The translations under genes were made by a program, and so were the position numbers. Positions 43,276 to 52,162 of a stretch of 64,000 nt of DNA are shown piece after piece. Source of the DNA: Mesoflavibacter profundi (lineage in GTDB: Bacteria > Bacteroidota > Bacteroidia > Flavobacteriales > Flavobacteriaceae); contig NZ_CP061703.1 in NCBI RefSeq assembly GCF_014764305.1, forward strand, positions 2,895,501 to 2,959,500, read 5' to 3'. Under the pieces are notes generated by a model, which was not told the origin of the DNA, ran no database searches, and worked only from the letters and a program-made list of their open reading frames with translations. Every line of letters starts with the position of its first letter. Position 1 is the stretch's first letter.

Positions 43276-43458
43276 TTAAACGCGTCCTTTTAACGCGTTA
43301 AACACCCATGCTATTGCAAAAAAACCAATCCCTACAGAAGCAAATCCCCATCCGGCTACATCATCATATCTAAAAGCACCAAGTGCTATTAATGCTAAAC
43401 CTACAATTATCATTATAAATGTTGCCCAAGCTAAGACTGTATTTTTATTCATTGCCAT
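43276..43458 (-). CDS. CAL67264-type small membrane protein
   Basis: The best start is the Met of MAMNKNTVLAWATF, giving 60 residues; the open frame extends 11 codons upstream to 43491 without support. Two hydrophobic helices are visible (about 7-26 and 34-55), with the conserved turn GAFRYDDVAGWGF and the end NALKGRV. This matches a small Flavobacteriia membrane family I know by the name CAL67264; its function is unknown. It lies 54 nt upstream of ettA on the same strand. Confidence 0.78.
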   Translation of the reverse strand: MAMNKNTVLAWATFIMIIVGLALIALGAFRYDDVAGWGFASVGIGFFAIAWVFNALKGRV

Positions 43459-43684
43459 TTTAAGTTCTGTTTTAAAGTTAAGGAAACACAAATATCGTGT
43501 ATTTTGACATATTACAAAGTGAAATCAAATTGTTTTATATTAAATTCTTATATTTTTACTGTTGTTTATAGTACAATAAACAGATATAATTCTTAAAAAT
43601 GTAAAGAACACACTTAAATTTTATCAAGTTTACAATTAACATTTTATTATAGCTAAATTATACTTTATAATTTTGATTTGCTCT

Positions 43685-43692
43685 TACATTTG
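43685..43692 (+). promoter_or_regulatory. Candidate -7 box (TACATTTG) for the MFS gene
   Basis: TACATTTG matches TAnnTTTG and sits 26 nt before the ATG at 43719. The upstream -33 box is not clear. Confidence 0.45.
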
Positions 43693-43718
43693 TAGCTTGA
43701 TTTAATTTAAAATTAATT

Positions 43719-44867
43719 ATGAATAAAGCTTTACTTTCTTTAGCTATTGGCGGATTTGGAATTGGATTAACAGAATTTGTGATTATGGGAATTTTACCAG
43801 ATGTTGCAAATGCATTTGATGTTACAATTCCAGTTGCTGGACATTTTATATCTGCTTACGCTTTAGGTGTTGTTGTTGGTGCGCCAACACTTACAGGCTT
43901 TGGTAGTAAATATCCAGCAAATAAAGTCCTATTTGGACTTATGCTTTGGTTTACTGTTTTTAATACGCTTTCTGCTTTTGCTACTGGTTATTATTCATTT
44001 ATAACATTACGCTTTTTATCTGGATTACCACATGGTGCGTTTTTTGGTATTGGTGCTGTTGTTGCTGGTAAATTATCAAAACCTGGTAAAGAAGCTCAAG
44101 GCATTGCCATAATGTTTAGCGGATTAACCTTTGCTAACCTTTTAGGTGTACCATTAGGGACATATTTAGGTAAACATTTTAGCTGGAATGTGTCTTTTTT
44201 AATGGTTGGTGTTGTTGGTGTAATGGCTGTTTTAGGTGTTAAATTTTGGATGCCATTATTACAACAATCTTCAGAATCTAACTTTTTAAGTGAATTTAAA
44301 ATCTTTAAAAGGGTTGAATTATGGCTAATTATATTATTGACAACCATTGGAACTGGTGGATTTTTTGCATGGTATAGTTACATCGCACCATTAATTACAG
44401 ATGTTGCTGGTCACACAGAACAAATGGTGTCTTATGCAATGGTTTTAGCAGGTTTAGGTATGGTAATAGGTAACTTCTTAGGCGCTAAATTAACAGAAAA
44501 ATACTCTTCGCTTTATGCGGTAACTATAGTGTTAATTGTCATGGCTATATGTTTAGCTTTAAATACGTTTGCTGCTCATGATAAAATATTAGTTCTAGTA
44601 ATGACCTTTATAATTGGTGTTGTATCTTTTTCTATCTCTACACCTATTCAATTATTAATTATTAAAGCTTCTAAAGGCTCAGAAACTCTTGGTTCTTCAT
44701 TAAATCAAAGTGCATTTAATATTGGAAATGCTTCTGGTGCATTTTTTGCTGGAATACCTATAGCTATGGGATATGGATTTACCTCTGCAGATTGGGTTGG
44801 TGCTGGAATGGCTACTATTGGTGTTTTAATAGCTTTGATTATTATTTTATTAAGAAAACATAAATAA
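43719..44867 (+). CDS. MFS exporter of the DHA1 / AraJ-like group
   Basis: This 382-residue protein has 12 predicted TM helices. The opening LLSLAIGGFGIGLTEFVIMGILPDVANAF is characteristic of the AraJ/YdhP/chloramphenicol-resistance branch of DHA1 drug-efflux transporters, as is GLPHGAFFGIGAVVAGKL in TM4-5. It probably exports small hydrophobic compounds by proton antiport. The substrate is unknown. It is a single-gene unit with its own terminator. Confidence 0.88.
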   Translation: MNKALLSLAIGGFGIGLTEFVIMGILPDVANAFDVTIPVAGHFISAYALGVVVGAPTLTGFGSKYPANKVLFGLMLWFTVFNTLSAFATGYYSFITLRFLSGLPHGAFFGIGAVVAGKLSKPGKEAQGIAIMFSGLTFANLLGVPLGTYLGKHFSWNVSFLMVGVVGVMAVLGVKFWMPLLQQSSESNFLSEFKIFKRVELWLIILLTTIGTGGFFAWYSYIAPLITDVAGHTEQMVSYAMVLAGLGMVIGNFLGAKLTEKYSSLYAVTIVLIVMAICLALNTFAAHDKILVLVMTFIIGVVSFSISTPIQLLIIKASKGSETLGSSLNQSAFNIGNASGAFFAGIPIAMGYGFTSADWVGAGMATIGVLIALIIILLRKHK

Positions 44868-44900
44868 AAAAAAGCACTCATAATTTGAGTGCTTTTTTTA
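44866..44900. terminator. Rho-independent terminator
   Basis: GCACTCA (44874-44880) pairs with TGAGTGC (44886-44892), with a TAATT loop, between A and T runs. It lies between the convergent MFS and pirin genes. Its stem nearly repeats that at 26374-26393. Confidence 0.9.
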
Positions 44901-44916
44901 TTTTCATATAAATTAT

Positions 44917-45633
44917 TTAACGCATAGGAACTTCTATAAATAACAATTGTGTATCCTCGTTTGTTTTTAATGTAAATACTTTAGTATCGTAAATTCCAAT
45001 TGCATCTCTTGACTCTAGTTGATTATTTTCTACTGAAACATGTCCAGAAATGTTCATAATATAAACACCATGATTCTCACTAATCATGTTATAAGAAAAC
45101 GATTGGTCTTTTGATAAATCAATTCTTGATAATTTAGCATTTTGATGAATTTTTAAACCTTCATCTTCATTATCTATAGACGATACTAACGTTTGTAATT
45201 TGCCTTGTCTATCTTCTGCATTAAAATGTTTCTGGTCGTAACGCGGAGTTACATTTTTCTTATCAGGAAATATCCAAATCTGAAATAAATTTAAATACTC
45301 ATCTGTTTTAGCATTCATTTCTGAGTGTTGTACACCACTTCCAGCGCTCATGACTTGCACTTCACCTGCTTCTACCATTTCCCATGTATTTCCCATAGAA
45401 TCTTTATGTTTTAAAGTTCCTTTTAAAGGAATAGTAATAATTTCCATATTATCATGCGGATGTGTACTAAATCCCATGCTTGGTGCAATTATATCGTCAT
45501 TTAAAACACGTAATGCGCCAAATTGTACTTTTTCTGGATTAAAAAAGTTTGCAAAACTAAAACTATGATTAGCTTGTAACCAACCGTGATTTGCAAAACC
45601 TCTTTCGTTTGCTTTATGTACTATTGTTTTCAT
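44917..45633 (-). CDS. Pirin-family bicupin protein
   Basis: This 238-residue protein has the start ANERGFANHGWLQANHSFSFANFF. The N-terminal cupin metal motif is STHPHDNMEIITIPLKG with the later His/Glu in GVQHSEMNAK, followed by a second, degenerate cupin. Bacterial pirins include quercetinase-like dioxygenases and redox-linked proteins. It is grouped with a MarR regulator (18 nt) and an FMN reductase, which suggests a response to quinones or other electrophiles. Confidence 0.9.
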   Translation of the reverse strand: MKTIVHKANERGFANHGWLQANHSFSFANFFNPEKVQFGALRVLNDDIIAPSMGFSTHPHDNMEIITIPLKGTLKHKDSMGNTWEMVEAGEVQVMSAGSGVQHSEMNAKTDEYLNLFQIWIFPDKKNVTPRYDQKHFNAEDRQGKLQTLVSSIDNEDEGLKIHQNAKLSRIDLSKDQSFSYNMISENHGVYIMNISGHVSVENNQLESRDAIGIYDTKVFTLKTNEDTQLLFIEVPMR

Positions 45634-45651
45634 TTCTTTTTCTATTTCTTT

Positions 45652-46095
45652 TTAACCTCTTAATTTATCTAGTAAGTCACTTAATTCTAAAGCTTCTTTT
45701 TCGTTTAAATTATCTAAAAGATGCGTGACTGGATTTTCTGTTGTTATACTCTCTAAAAGTTTTAAACCTGCTTCTGTAATTGTGATTAAAACGACTCTTC
45801 TATCGTCTGCAAATGGAATACGTTCGATCAAATTTTTGTCACACAATTTATCTGTTAAACGTGTTAAATTTGGTGCACGTTCTACCATGCGTTCTTTAAT
45901 GGTTTGCACTTTTATTGGTTCTTTAGCGCCTCTTAATATTCTTAAAATATTGTATTGTTGAGGCGAAAGACCATATTGCTTAAAAAACTCGTTTTGATGA
46001 CTTGAAATCCAGTTTGCTGTATATAAAATATTAAGCATTGCTTTTACTTTATGATTAGCAAAAGAAGACTTTATAACATCTGAAAAATTTGTCAT
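45652..46095 (-). CDS. MarR-family transcriptional regulator
   Basis: This 147-residue winged-helix protein contains LSPQQYNILRILRGAKEPIKVQTIKE (helix-turn-helix) and the wing LIERIPFADDRRVVLITITEAG, the MarR hallmark. It lies 5 nt after the FMN reductase gene and 18 nt before pirin, so it probably controls this three-gene unit. No cysteine switch is obvious apart from one Cys in LTDKLCDKNLIE, the site of the sensing Cys in some thiol-reactive MarR proteins. Confidence 0.9.
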   Translation of the reverse strand: MTNFSDVIKSSFANHKVKAMLNILYTANWISSHQNEFFKQYGLSPQQYNILRILRGAKEPIKVQTIKERMVERAPNLTRLTDKLCDKNLIERIPFADDRRVVLITITEAGLKLLESITTENPVTHLLDNLNEKEALELSDLLDKLRG

Positions 46096-46100
46096 AATTA

Positions 46101-46634
46101 TTAATTTAAGTGTGAATTAAAAGTCGTAACGGCTTCGATTAACTTTGTATTTAATTGCTCATCCACTACTTCACCATTTTTAAAATTATCATTAAATGAA
46201 GGCAAATTAAACGTTGAAACTATTTGAGCATCATGACGCGGAAACCTATCATATCCCATATCAAATGCAGACTTAGCAGCTCTTTCTCCAGGAGAAGTAC
46301 TCATTAACAACATGGGTTTATTATAAAAAAACTTCAATTCTAATCTTGATAACCAATCCATTAAGCTTTTAAATACTGCTGTATACGCATTATTATGTTC
46401 TGCTAAAGAGATCACAAAACCATCGGCGCTTTTTAACTGCTCTAAAAACAATTTGGCATTTTCTGGAAAACCAGATTCGGTTTCAACATTTACACTGTAA
46501 GTTGGTAAAGGGTAATCGTTAAGATTTAAAATTAAAACTTCTACATCTTTAATATAGGTTGTTGCATAAGTGACTAGTTGTTTATTAATCGAAGTTTTAC
46601 TGTCACTTCCTGCAAATGCAATTATCTTTTTCAT
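46101..46634 (-). CDS. NADPH-dependent FMN reductase / quinone reductase
   Basis: This 177-residue flavodoxin-like protein begins KKIIAFAGSDSKTSINKQL (FMN phosphate loop) and has FVISLAEHNNAYTAVFKSLMDWLSR and MLLMSTSPGERAAKS, typical of the NADPH-dependent FMN reductase family (azoreductase/ChrR type). It probably reduces quinones or other electrophiles with two electrons. It is first in the unit reductase-marR-pirin. Confidence 0.9.
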   Translation of the reverse strand: MKKIIAFAGSDSKTSINKQLVTYATTYIKDVEVLILNLNDYPLPTYSVNVETESGFPENAKLFLEQLKSADGFVISLAEHNNAYTAVFKSLMDWLSRLELKFFYNKPMLLMSTSPGERAAKSAFDMGYDRFPRHDAQIVSTFNLPSFNDNFKNGEVVDEQLNTKLIEAVTTFNSHLN

Positions 46635-46789
46635 AGCTATTTTTATTTACTTCAAAATTATGATAATTAAATTTATATTCCAAGGAATATAATTACAATG
46701 TTTGTATTTTAAGAAATAATTAACGGATATATAATTTTCTGTTTAAAAAAGCATTTACTTTTTGTAAATTCGTGAAAAAATGAAAGCAT

Positions 46790-48433
46790 ATGGATTTAAA
46801 CTTCAATAAAAACGAAGATCACAATAAATTATTAGTATCAGAATTAAAGAAAAAACTAGCGAAAGTTAAACTTGGTGGCGGAGAAAAACGTATTGCTAAA
46901 CATCATGAAAAAGGCAAACTTACAGCAAGAGAACGTATTGATTATCTATTAGATAGCAAAAGAAAATCTATTGAAATTGGTGCATTTGCAGGAGAAGATA
47001 TGTACGAAGAACATGGTGGTTGTCCTTCTGGTGGCGTTGTTGTAAAAATAGGTTATATAAGTGGTAAACAATGTATTGTTGTTGCTAATGATGCTACAGT
47101 TAAAGCTGGTGCATGGTTCCCAATTACTGGAAAGAAAAACTTACGTGCACAAGAAATTGCTATAGAAAACCGATTACCTATCATCTACCTTGTAGATTCT
47201 GCTGGTGTTTATTTACCTATGCAAGACGAAATTTTCCCAGATAAAGAACATTTTGGACGCATCTTTAGAAACAATGCGGTTATGAGTAGTATGGGAATTA
47301 CACAAATTGCTGCTGTTATGGGAAGTTGTGTTGCTGGTGGCGCTTACTTACCTATTATGAGTGACGAAGCGCTAATTGTAGACAAAACCGGAAGTATATT
47401 TCTTGCTGGTAGTTATTTAGTAAAAGCTGCAATTGGCGAAAGTATAGATAACGAAACTCTTGGAGGCGCAACTACACATTGCGAAATTAGTGGCGTTACC
47501 GACTATAAAGCTGCAGACGATAAAGATGCTTTAGATAAAATCAAGCGAATTGTAGATAAAATTGGTGACTATGATAAAGCTGGTTATAACCGTGTTGATG
47601 CTAAGAAACCAAAAGAAAATCCTGAAGATATTTATGGGATTTTACCTAGATCTCGAGCTGATCAATATGATATGAAAGAAATTATCAAACGATTAGTAGA
47701 TAATTCTGAATTTGATGAATATAAAGAAGGTTACGGACAAACCATTATAACTGCTTACGCTCGTATTGATGGTTGGGCTGTAGGTATTGTAGCCAACCAA
47801 CGTACTTTAGTTAAAACTAAAGGCTCTAAAACCAAACCAACCGAAATGCAATTTGGAGGAGTAATTTATAATGATAGCGCAGATAAAGCAACTAGATTTA
47901 TAGCTAATTGTAACCAGAAAAAAATTCCGTTAGTGTTTTTACAAGACGTTACTGGTTTTATGGTTGGTAGCAAAAGTGAACACTCTGGAATTATAAAAGA
48001 TGGTGCCAAAATGGTTAATGCAGTTAGTAATTCTGTTGTTCCAAAATTTACAATTGTTGTTGGTAATAGTTATGGTGCTGGTAACTACGCTATGTGCGGT
48101 AAAGCTTATGATCCTACATTAATCGCTGCTTGGCCAAGTGCAGAGTTAGCTGTTATGAGTGGTAATAGCGCTGCAAAAGTTTTATTACAAATTGAAACAG
48201 CTTCTCTAAAGAAAAAAGGCGAAGAGATTACTAAAGAAAAAGAAGAAGAATTATTTAATAAAATAAAAGCGAGATACGACAATCAAGTATCACCTTATTA
48301 CGCTGCAGCACGAATTTGGACAGATGCAGTTATAGATCCATTAGATACAAGAACATGGATAAGTATGGGTATTGAAGCCGCTAACCACTCGCCTATCGAA
48401 AAACCTTTTAATATGGGTGTTTTACAAGTTTAA
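46790..48433 (+). CDS. Acyl-CoA carboxylase carboxyltransferase (beta) subunit, methylcrotonoyl-like
   Basis: This 547-residue protein has the two crotonase-like carboxyltransferase halves. The N-half has RLPIIYLVDSAGVYLPMQ and GSCVAGGAYLPIMSDEA; the C-half has FLQDVTGFMVGSKSEHSG and VVGNSYGAGNYAMCGKAYDP, where Gly-Ala loops form the oxyanion holes. The QDVTGFMVG and LGGATTHCEISG segments are closest to 3-methylcrotonoyl-CoA carboxylase in leucine breakdown, with propionyl-CoA carboxylase as the alternative. No biotin-carboxylase (alpha) gene is adjacent, so the partner must be elsewhere. Confidence 0.88.
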   Translation: MDLNFNKNEDHNKLLVSELKKKLAKVKLGGGEKRIAKHHEKGKLTARERIDYLLDSKRKSIEIGAFAGEDMYEEHGGCPSGGVVVKIGYISGKQCIVVANDATVKAGAWFPITGKKNLRAQEIAIENRLPIIYLVDSAGVYLPMQDEIFPDKEHFGRIFRNNAVMSSMGITQIAAVMGSCVAGGAYLPIMSDEALIVDKTGSIFLAGSYLVKAAIGESIDNETLGGATTHCEISGVTDYKAADDKDALDKIKRIVDKIGDYDKAGYNRVDAKKPKENPEDIYGILPRSRADQYDMKEIIKRLVDNSEFDEYKEGYGQTIITAYARIDGWAVGIVANQRTLVKTKGSKTKPTEMQFGGVIYNDSADKATRFIANCNQKKIPLVFLQDVTGFMVGSKSEHSGIIKDGAKMVNAVSNSVVPKFTIVVGNSYGAGNYAMCGKAYDPTLIAAWPSAELAVMSGNSAAKVLLQIETASLKKKGEEITKEKEEELFNKIKARYDNQVSPYYAAARIWTDAVIDPLDTRTWISMGIEAANHSPIEKPFNMGVLQV

Positions 48434-48436
48434 TTA

Positions 48437-50419
48437 ATGAAAAAACGTCCCATTTTATCTGCTTTAGGCGTATTGTTTATAGCTTTTTGTTTGTATCAAG
48501 TTTATGTGTTTTATTTTGCTACAAACGATAACATTCAATCCATATATTTGGTACCGAAAGATGCGGTTTATGTTATCGAAACCGATCAACCTGTAGATAA
48601 TTGGGCTACGATTAGTAAAAGTGAAATTTGGCAACATCTAAACACTAACGACTATTTTAACACGCTTGCTAAAAATCTTAATAAACTCGATTCTATTTTT
48701 AAGGAAAAAGAATCGGTTTTTAATCGAATTGGCAACAGAGATGTTTTGGTTTCTGCTCACGTGTATGCGCCAAAAAAGTATGGCTTTTTTTATGTTGTAG
48801 ACCTTCAAAAACTATCACGATTAAATGTATTAAAGTCGCATTTAAACACTGTTGTAAACAACAATTATAAAGTGAGTAAACGAGATTATAAAACTCATGA
48901 AATCACTGAAGTTTACGATAACAAAACACGTGAAACGCTATACATAAGCTTTATAAAAAATCAAATGATTGCGTCCTACGTGCACACGTTAGTAGAAGCC
49001 TCTATTGATCAATATTTAGAGCCAGAAATTGGTAGAAATCTTAATTTTTTAGAGGTTAAAAAAGAAGTCGACGGTGATGATATGTTTCGTCTATATTTTC
49101 AATATGATTATTTAGATGAATTTGTCAAAGTATTCTCCAATAAACCCAACACACTAACCAAATCAATTAGTAACAGTTTAGCGTTTAGTGGCTTTAGTTT
49201 CGATTTAAATAAAAATATCATTACCGCAAACGGAATTACAAATGTAAATCCAAATGCTGGTATCTACCTTAAAGCCTTACAAAAATCAGGTAAAGGCGGA
49301 CGTAGTATTACCGAAATAGCGCCAAAACAAACCGCGTTATATCTTAGCTTTGGTTTCAGTCGTTTTTCTGAATTTTATCAGAATTTTGAGGCACTTCAAA
49401 AAGAAAATCCAGAGCAATTTAAAACTTATACCGAAGGTATCGAGCAAGTCGAAAACTTCCTTAAAATAAACATTAAAAGACACTTTATAAATTGGGTTGA
49501 TGACGAAGTAGCATTACTTCAATTACATTCGTCGGTTTCGCAATCTAAACAAGATGTCGCTTTGGTTTTAAAGGCGAAATATAAAGATGATGCAAAAGAA
49601 AATTTAGGCTTTGTTTTAGAGCAAATCAGAAAAAGAAGTCCTGTAAAATTTAAGGAAATAAACTATAAAGGTTACGCTATTAATTTCATGCAAATTAAAG
49701 GCTTTTTTAAACTGTTTTTAGGCGGATTATTTGAAGATATTGAAAAGCCTTACTTCACTATAATTGATGATTATGTCGTATTTAGCAATCATCCAAACAC
49801 GCTTAAAAGTATTATAAACACTTACATTGATAAAGAAACACTTTCTAATTTTGAAGCTTTTAAAGACTTTGAAGATCGGTTTGAAAACAGATCAAGTGTA
49901 TTTACCTACATCAATACGCCAAGTTTATATAATTCGGCTTACCAATTTGTAGATAATGACACAAAAAAACAACTAAAAGCGAATAAAGATTACTTTATTT
50001 GTTTTCCTCAAATTGGATTACAATTAACACCAGAAAACAAGTTTTTCAGCAGTAAAATTGTTATGCAATACGATGACTTAGAATCTGTGAAAAACAATTT
50101 CATTTTTAAAGAAGAAAAGCAATATACTTCATCTTATTCTATAGAAATTACCGAAGAAAATTTAGATAAAAACACTGTATTTAATGTTGCTGAATTATAT
50201 CCAACAGACTTAACTGCAAAAACATTCACCAAAAACTACACTAACGGAAAACCACACATTGTAGTCGAACTTAAAGACGGTTTAAAACACGGTAAATACC
50301 AAGAATTTTATCCAAACGGGATTTTAAAAATTAGCGGTAAATACCGAAAAGACAAACAAGTCGGACTTTGGAGAGCTTACAATCTAAACGAAGATTTAGT
50401 CTACAAAGACAGACTGTAA
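48437..50419 (+). CDS. Membrane-anchored protein with C-terminal MORN-like repeats
   Basis: This 660-residue protein has an N-terminal signal anchor (ILSALGVLFIAFCLYQVYVFYF). A large region follows that resembles periplasmic substrate-independent beta/alpha modules (AVYVIETDQPVDNWATISKS, repeated SRFSEFYQNF-type segments). The C-terminal end has two MORN-like units, LKHGKYQEFYPNGILKISG and GLWRAYNLNEDLVYKD. The middle looks like the DUF3352-type fold, but I am not certain. It starts 3 nt after the carboxyltransferase stop, so the two are probably co-transcribed, although no functional link is clear. Confidence 0.6.
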   Translation: MKKRPILSALGVLFIAFCLYQVYVFYFATNDNIQSIYLVPKDAVYVIETDQPVDNWATISKSEIWQHLNTNDYFNTLAKNLNKLDSIFKEKESVFNRIGNRDVLVSAHVYAPKKYGFFYVVDLQKLSRLNVLKSHLNTVVNNNYKVSKRDYKTHEITEVYDNKTRETLYISFIKNQMIASYVHTLVEASIDQYLEPEIGRNLNFLEVKKEVDGDDMFRLYFQYDYLDEFVKVFSNKPNTLTKSISNSLAFSGFSFDLNKNIITANGITNVNPNAGIYLKALQKSGKGGRSITEIAPKQTALYLSFGFSRFSEFYQNFEALQKENPEQFKTYTEGIEQVENFLKINIKRHFINWVDDEVALLQLHSSVSQSKQDVALVLKAKYKDDAKENLGFVLEQIRKRSPVKFKEINYKGYAINFMQIKGFFKLFLGGLFEDIEKPYFTIIDDYVVFSNHPNTLKSIINTYIDKETLSNFEAFKDFEDRFENRSSVFTYINTPSLYNSAYQFVDNDTKKQLKANKDYFICFPQIGLQLTPENKFFSSKIVMQYDDLESVKNNFIFKEEKQYTSSYSIEITEENLDKNTVFNVAELYPTDLTAKTFTKNYTNGKPHIVVELKDGLKHGKYQEFYPNGILKISGKYRKDKQVGLWRAYNLNEDLVYKDRL

Positions 50420-50423
50420 ACTG

Positions 50424-52079
50424 CTATAATTTAAAATGCGTTCTTAAATACGCGTAAGCATCTTCTATAGTATCAAAAATATGTGCTTCAGATATTAAAT
50501 CTGGTACAATATCTATTGATATTAATTTGTCTTTAGGTTGTTCTTGTACAGCGGTTAAAAGTACTTGTATACCACGTTGTTCTAAATCTAAGACTGCATT
50601 TTCTAAAGCATATAAACCAGATTGGTCAATATATGGTACACGATCTAACCTAATAATTAATGCCTTTACTTGCTCTGGTATATTTGCAATTTCATCTTGA
50701 AAATGAGAGGTAAATCCAAAAAATAACGGTCCGTAAAGGTGTTTGATATATACTTTGTCCTTATGCGCTTCGTAAAATTCTTTTTCATCTTGCCAAGGTT
50801 TTTCGCCATCAAAACCAGCCAAAGTACCAACTTCCATACCTTTTTCACCAATATCACTAGCGCGTTTCATAAATAATAAAGAGGCTAATAATAACCCAAT
50901 TCCTACTGCTTGTATTAAACTACCAAATGTGGTAATTAATAAAACAATTATTAAAACTACAGCATCTGCTCTTGGTACAACTAGTAAATGCTTTAAGCCT
51001 TTAACATCTATAATTTTAAACGCAATTGGAATTAATAATCCAGCTAAAACCGATAATGGAATAAACGCCGCTAACTTACCTAAACCAAGTAAAACCGCTA
51101 ATAAAAACAACCCATGTGTTGCGCCAGATAATCTTGTACGTCCGCCAGAATTTATGTTTATCACTGTTCCTTTGGTTGCGCCAGCACCAGGAATACCACC
51201 AAAAATTGCAGCAATTGCATTTCCTATACCTTGACCAATTAATTCGCGATTACTATTGTGTTTTGTTTTAGTCATATTATCTGCGATAACCGAAGTTAAT
51301 AACGAATCTATCGAGCCTAAAACAGCTAAAACCAAAGCGTATTCTAACACTAAAGCGTAAGCACTAGCATCTACAGAAAACAATCCAGAAACTTGTAAAC
51401 TTGGTAAACCTGAAGGAATTTCGCCAATAATTGGTACGTCCCATTTTAATAAAAATGATAATACAGATGAAAAAATTAAAGCAACCAAAGCACTAGGAAT
51501 CGCTTTTGTTATATACGGAAAAACAAAATAAACAATAATTGTTATGACACCTAAAACTAATGCTTGCCAATTAAAATCTGAAAACAATCTAGGTAAATCC
51601 TGCATCACTAACCATGTAGATTTAGCTGAACTTAAACCAACAAATGGAAACAACTGAAGGATAATTATTATTAATCCTACGCCACTCATAAATCCAGAAA
51701 CTACAGGATATGGAAAGTATTTAACGTAACCTGCAATATTTAAAAATCCAAAAACAATCTGAAAAATTCCACCTAATAAAAACGTAAGAATAATGATTGG
51801 CATTGCAGCTTCCAAACTACCAGTAATTTCTATGGAAGCAGCTACTAATGCTGCAGAAACAACCGTCATTGGACCAGTTGGTCCACTTGCTTGTGTAGCT
51901 GTACCACCAAAAATAGCAGCAAAAATACCAACAGCTATTGCGCCATAAAGTCCTGCAATTGCACCTAAACCAGATTGTACACCAAATGCTAATGCTAAAG
52001 GTAAAGCAACAACACCAGCCACTAATCCGCCAGTTAAATCTCCTTTTAAGTTTTTAAAATCGTAAAATTTAGAACTCAT
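50424..52079 (-). CDS. SulP/SLC26-family anion transporter with STAS domain
   Basis: This 551-residue transporter has 10-12 TM helices with SulP signatures (GVVALPLALAFGVQSGLGAIAGLYGA and QASGPTGPMTVVSAAL) and a C-terminal STAS domain (FFGFTSHFQDEI, LDRVPYIDQSGLYALENAVLDL). Such proteins carry sulfate, bicarbonate or other anions across the inner membrane. No carbonic anhydrase gene is adjacent. It is convergent with the MORN-ended gene (4 nt between stops), and no terminator was seen there. Confidence 0.9.
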   Translation of the reverse strand: MSSKFYDFKNLKGDLTGGLVAGVVALPLALAFGVQSGLGAIAGLYGAIAVGIFAAIFGGTATQASGPTGPMTVVSAALVAASIEITGSLEAAMPIIILTFLLGGIFQIVFGFLNIAGYVKYFPYPVVSGFMSGVGLIIIILQLFPFVGLSSAKSTWLVMQDLPRLFSDFNWQALVLGVITIIVYFVFPYITKAIPSALVALIFSSVLSFLLKWDVPIIGEIPSGLPSLQVSGLFSVDASAYALVLEYALVLAVLGSIDSLLTSVIADNMTKTKHNSNRELIGQGIGNAIAAIFGGIPGAGATKGTVININSGGRTRLSGATHGLFLLAVLLGLGKLAAFIPLSVLAGLLIPIAFKIIDVKGLKHLLVVPRADAVVLIIVLLITTFGSLIQAVGIGLLLASLLFMKRASDIGEKGMEVGTLAGFDGEKPWQDEKEFYEAHKDKVYIKHLYGPLFFGFTSHFQDEIANIPEQVKALIIRLDRVPYIDQSGLYALENAVLDLEQRGIQVLLTAVQEQPKDKLISIDIVPDLISEAHIFDTIEDAYAYLRTHFKL

Positions 52080-52162
52080 AGATTGTATTTTTAGTTAGAC
52101 CATAAAAATAAATGATTAAAAATTAAAAATACAATCTAGTTCTAAATTCATTATACAATTAA

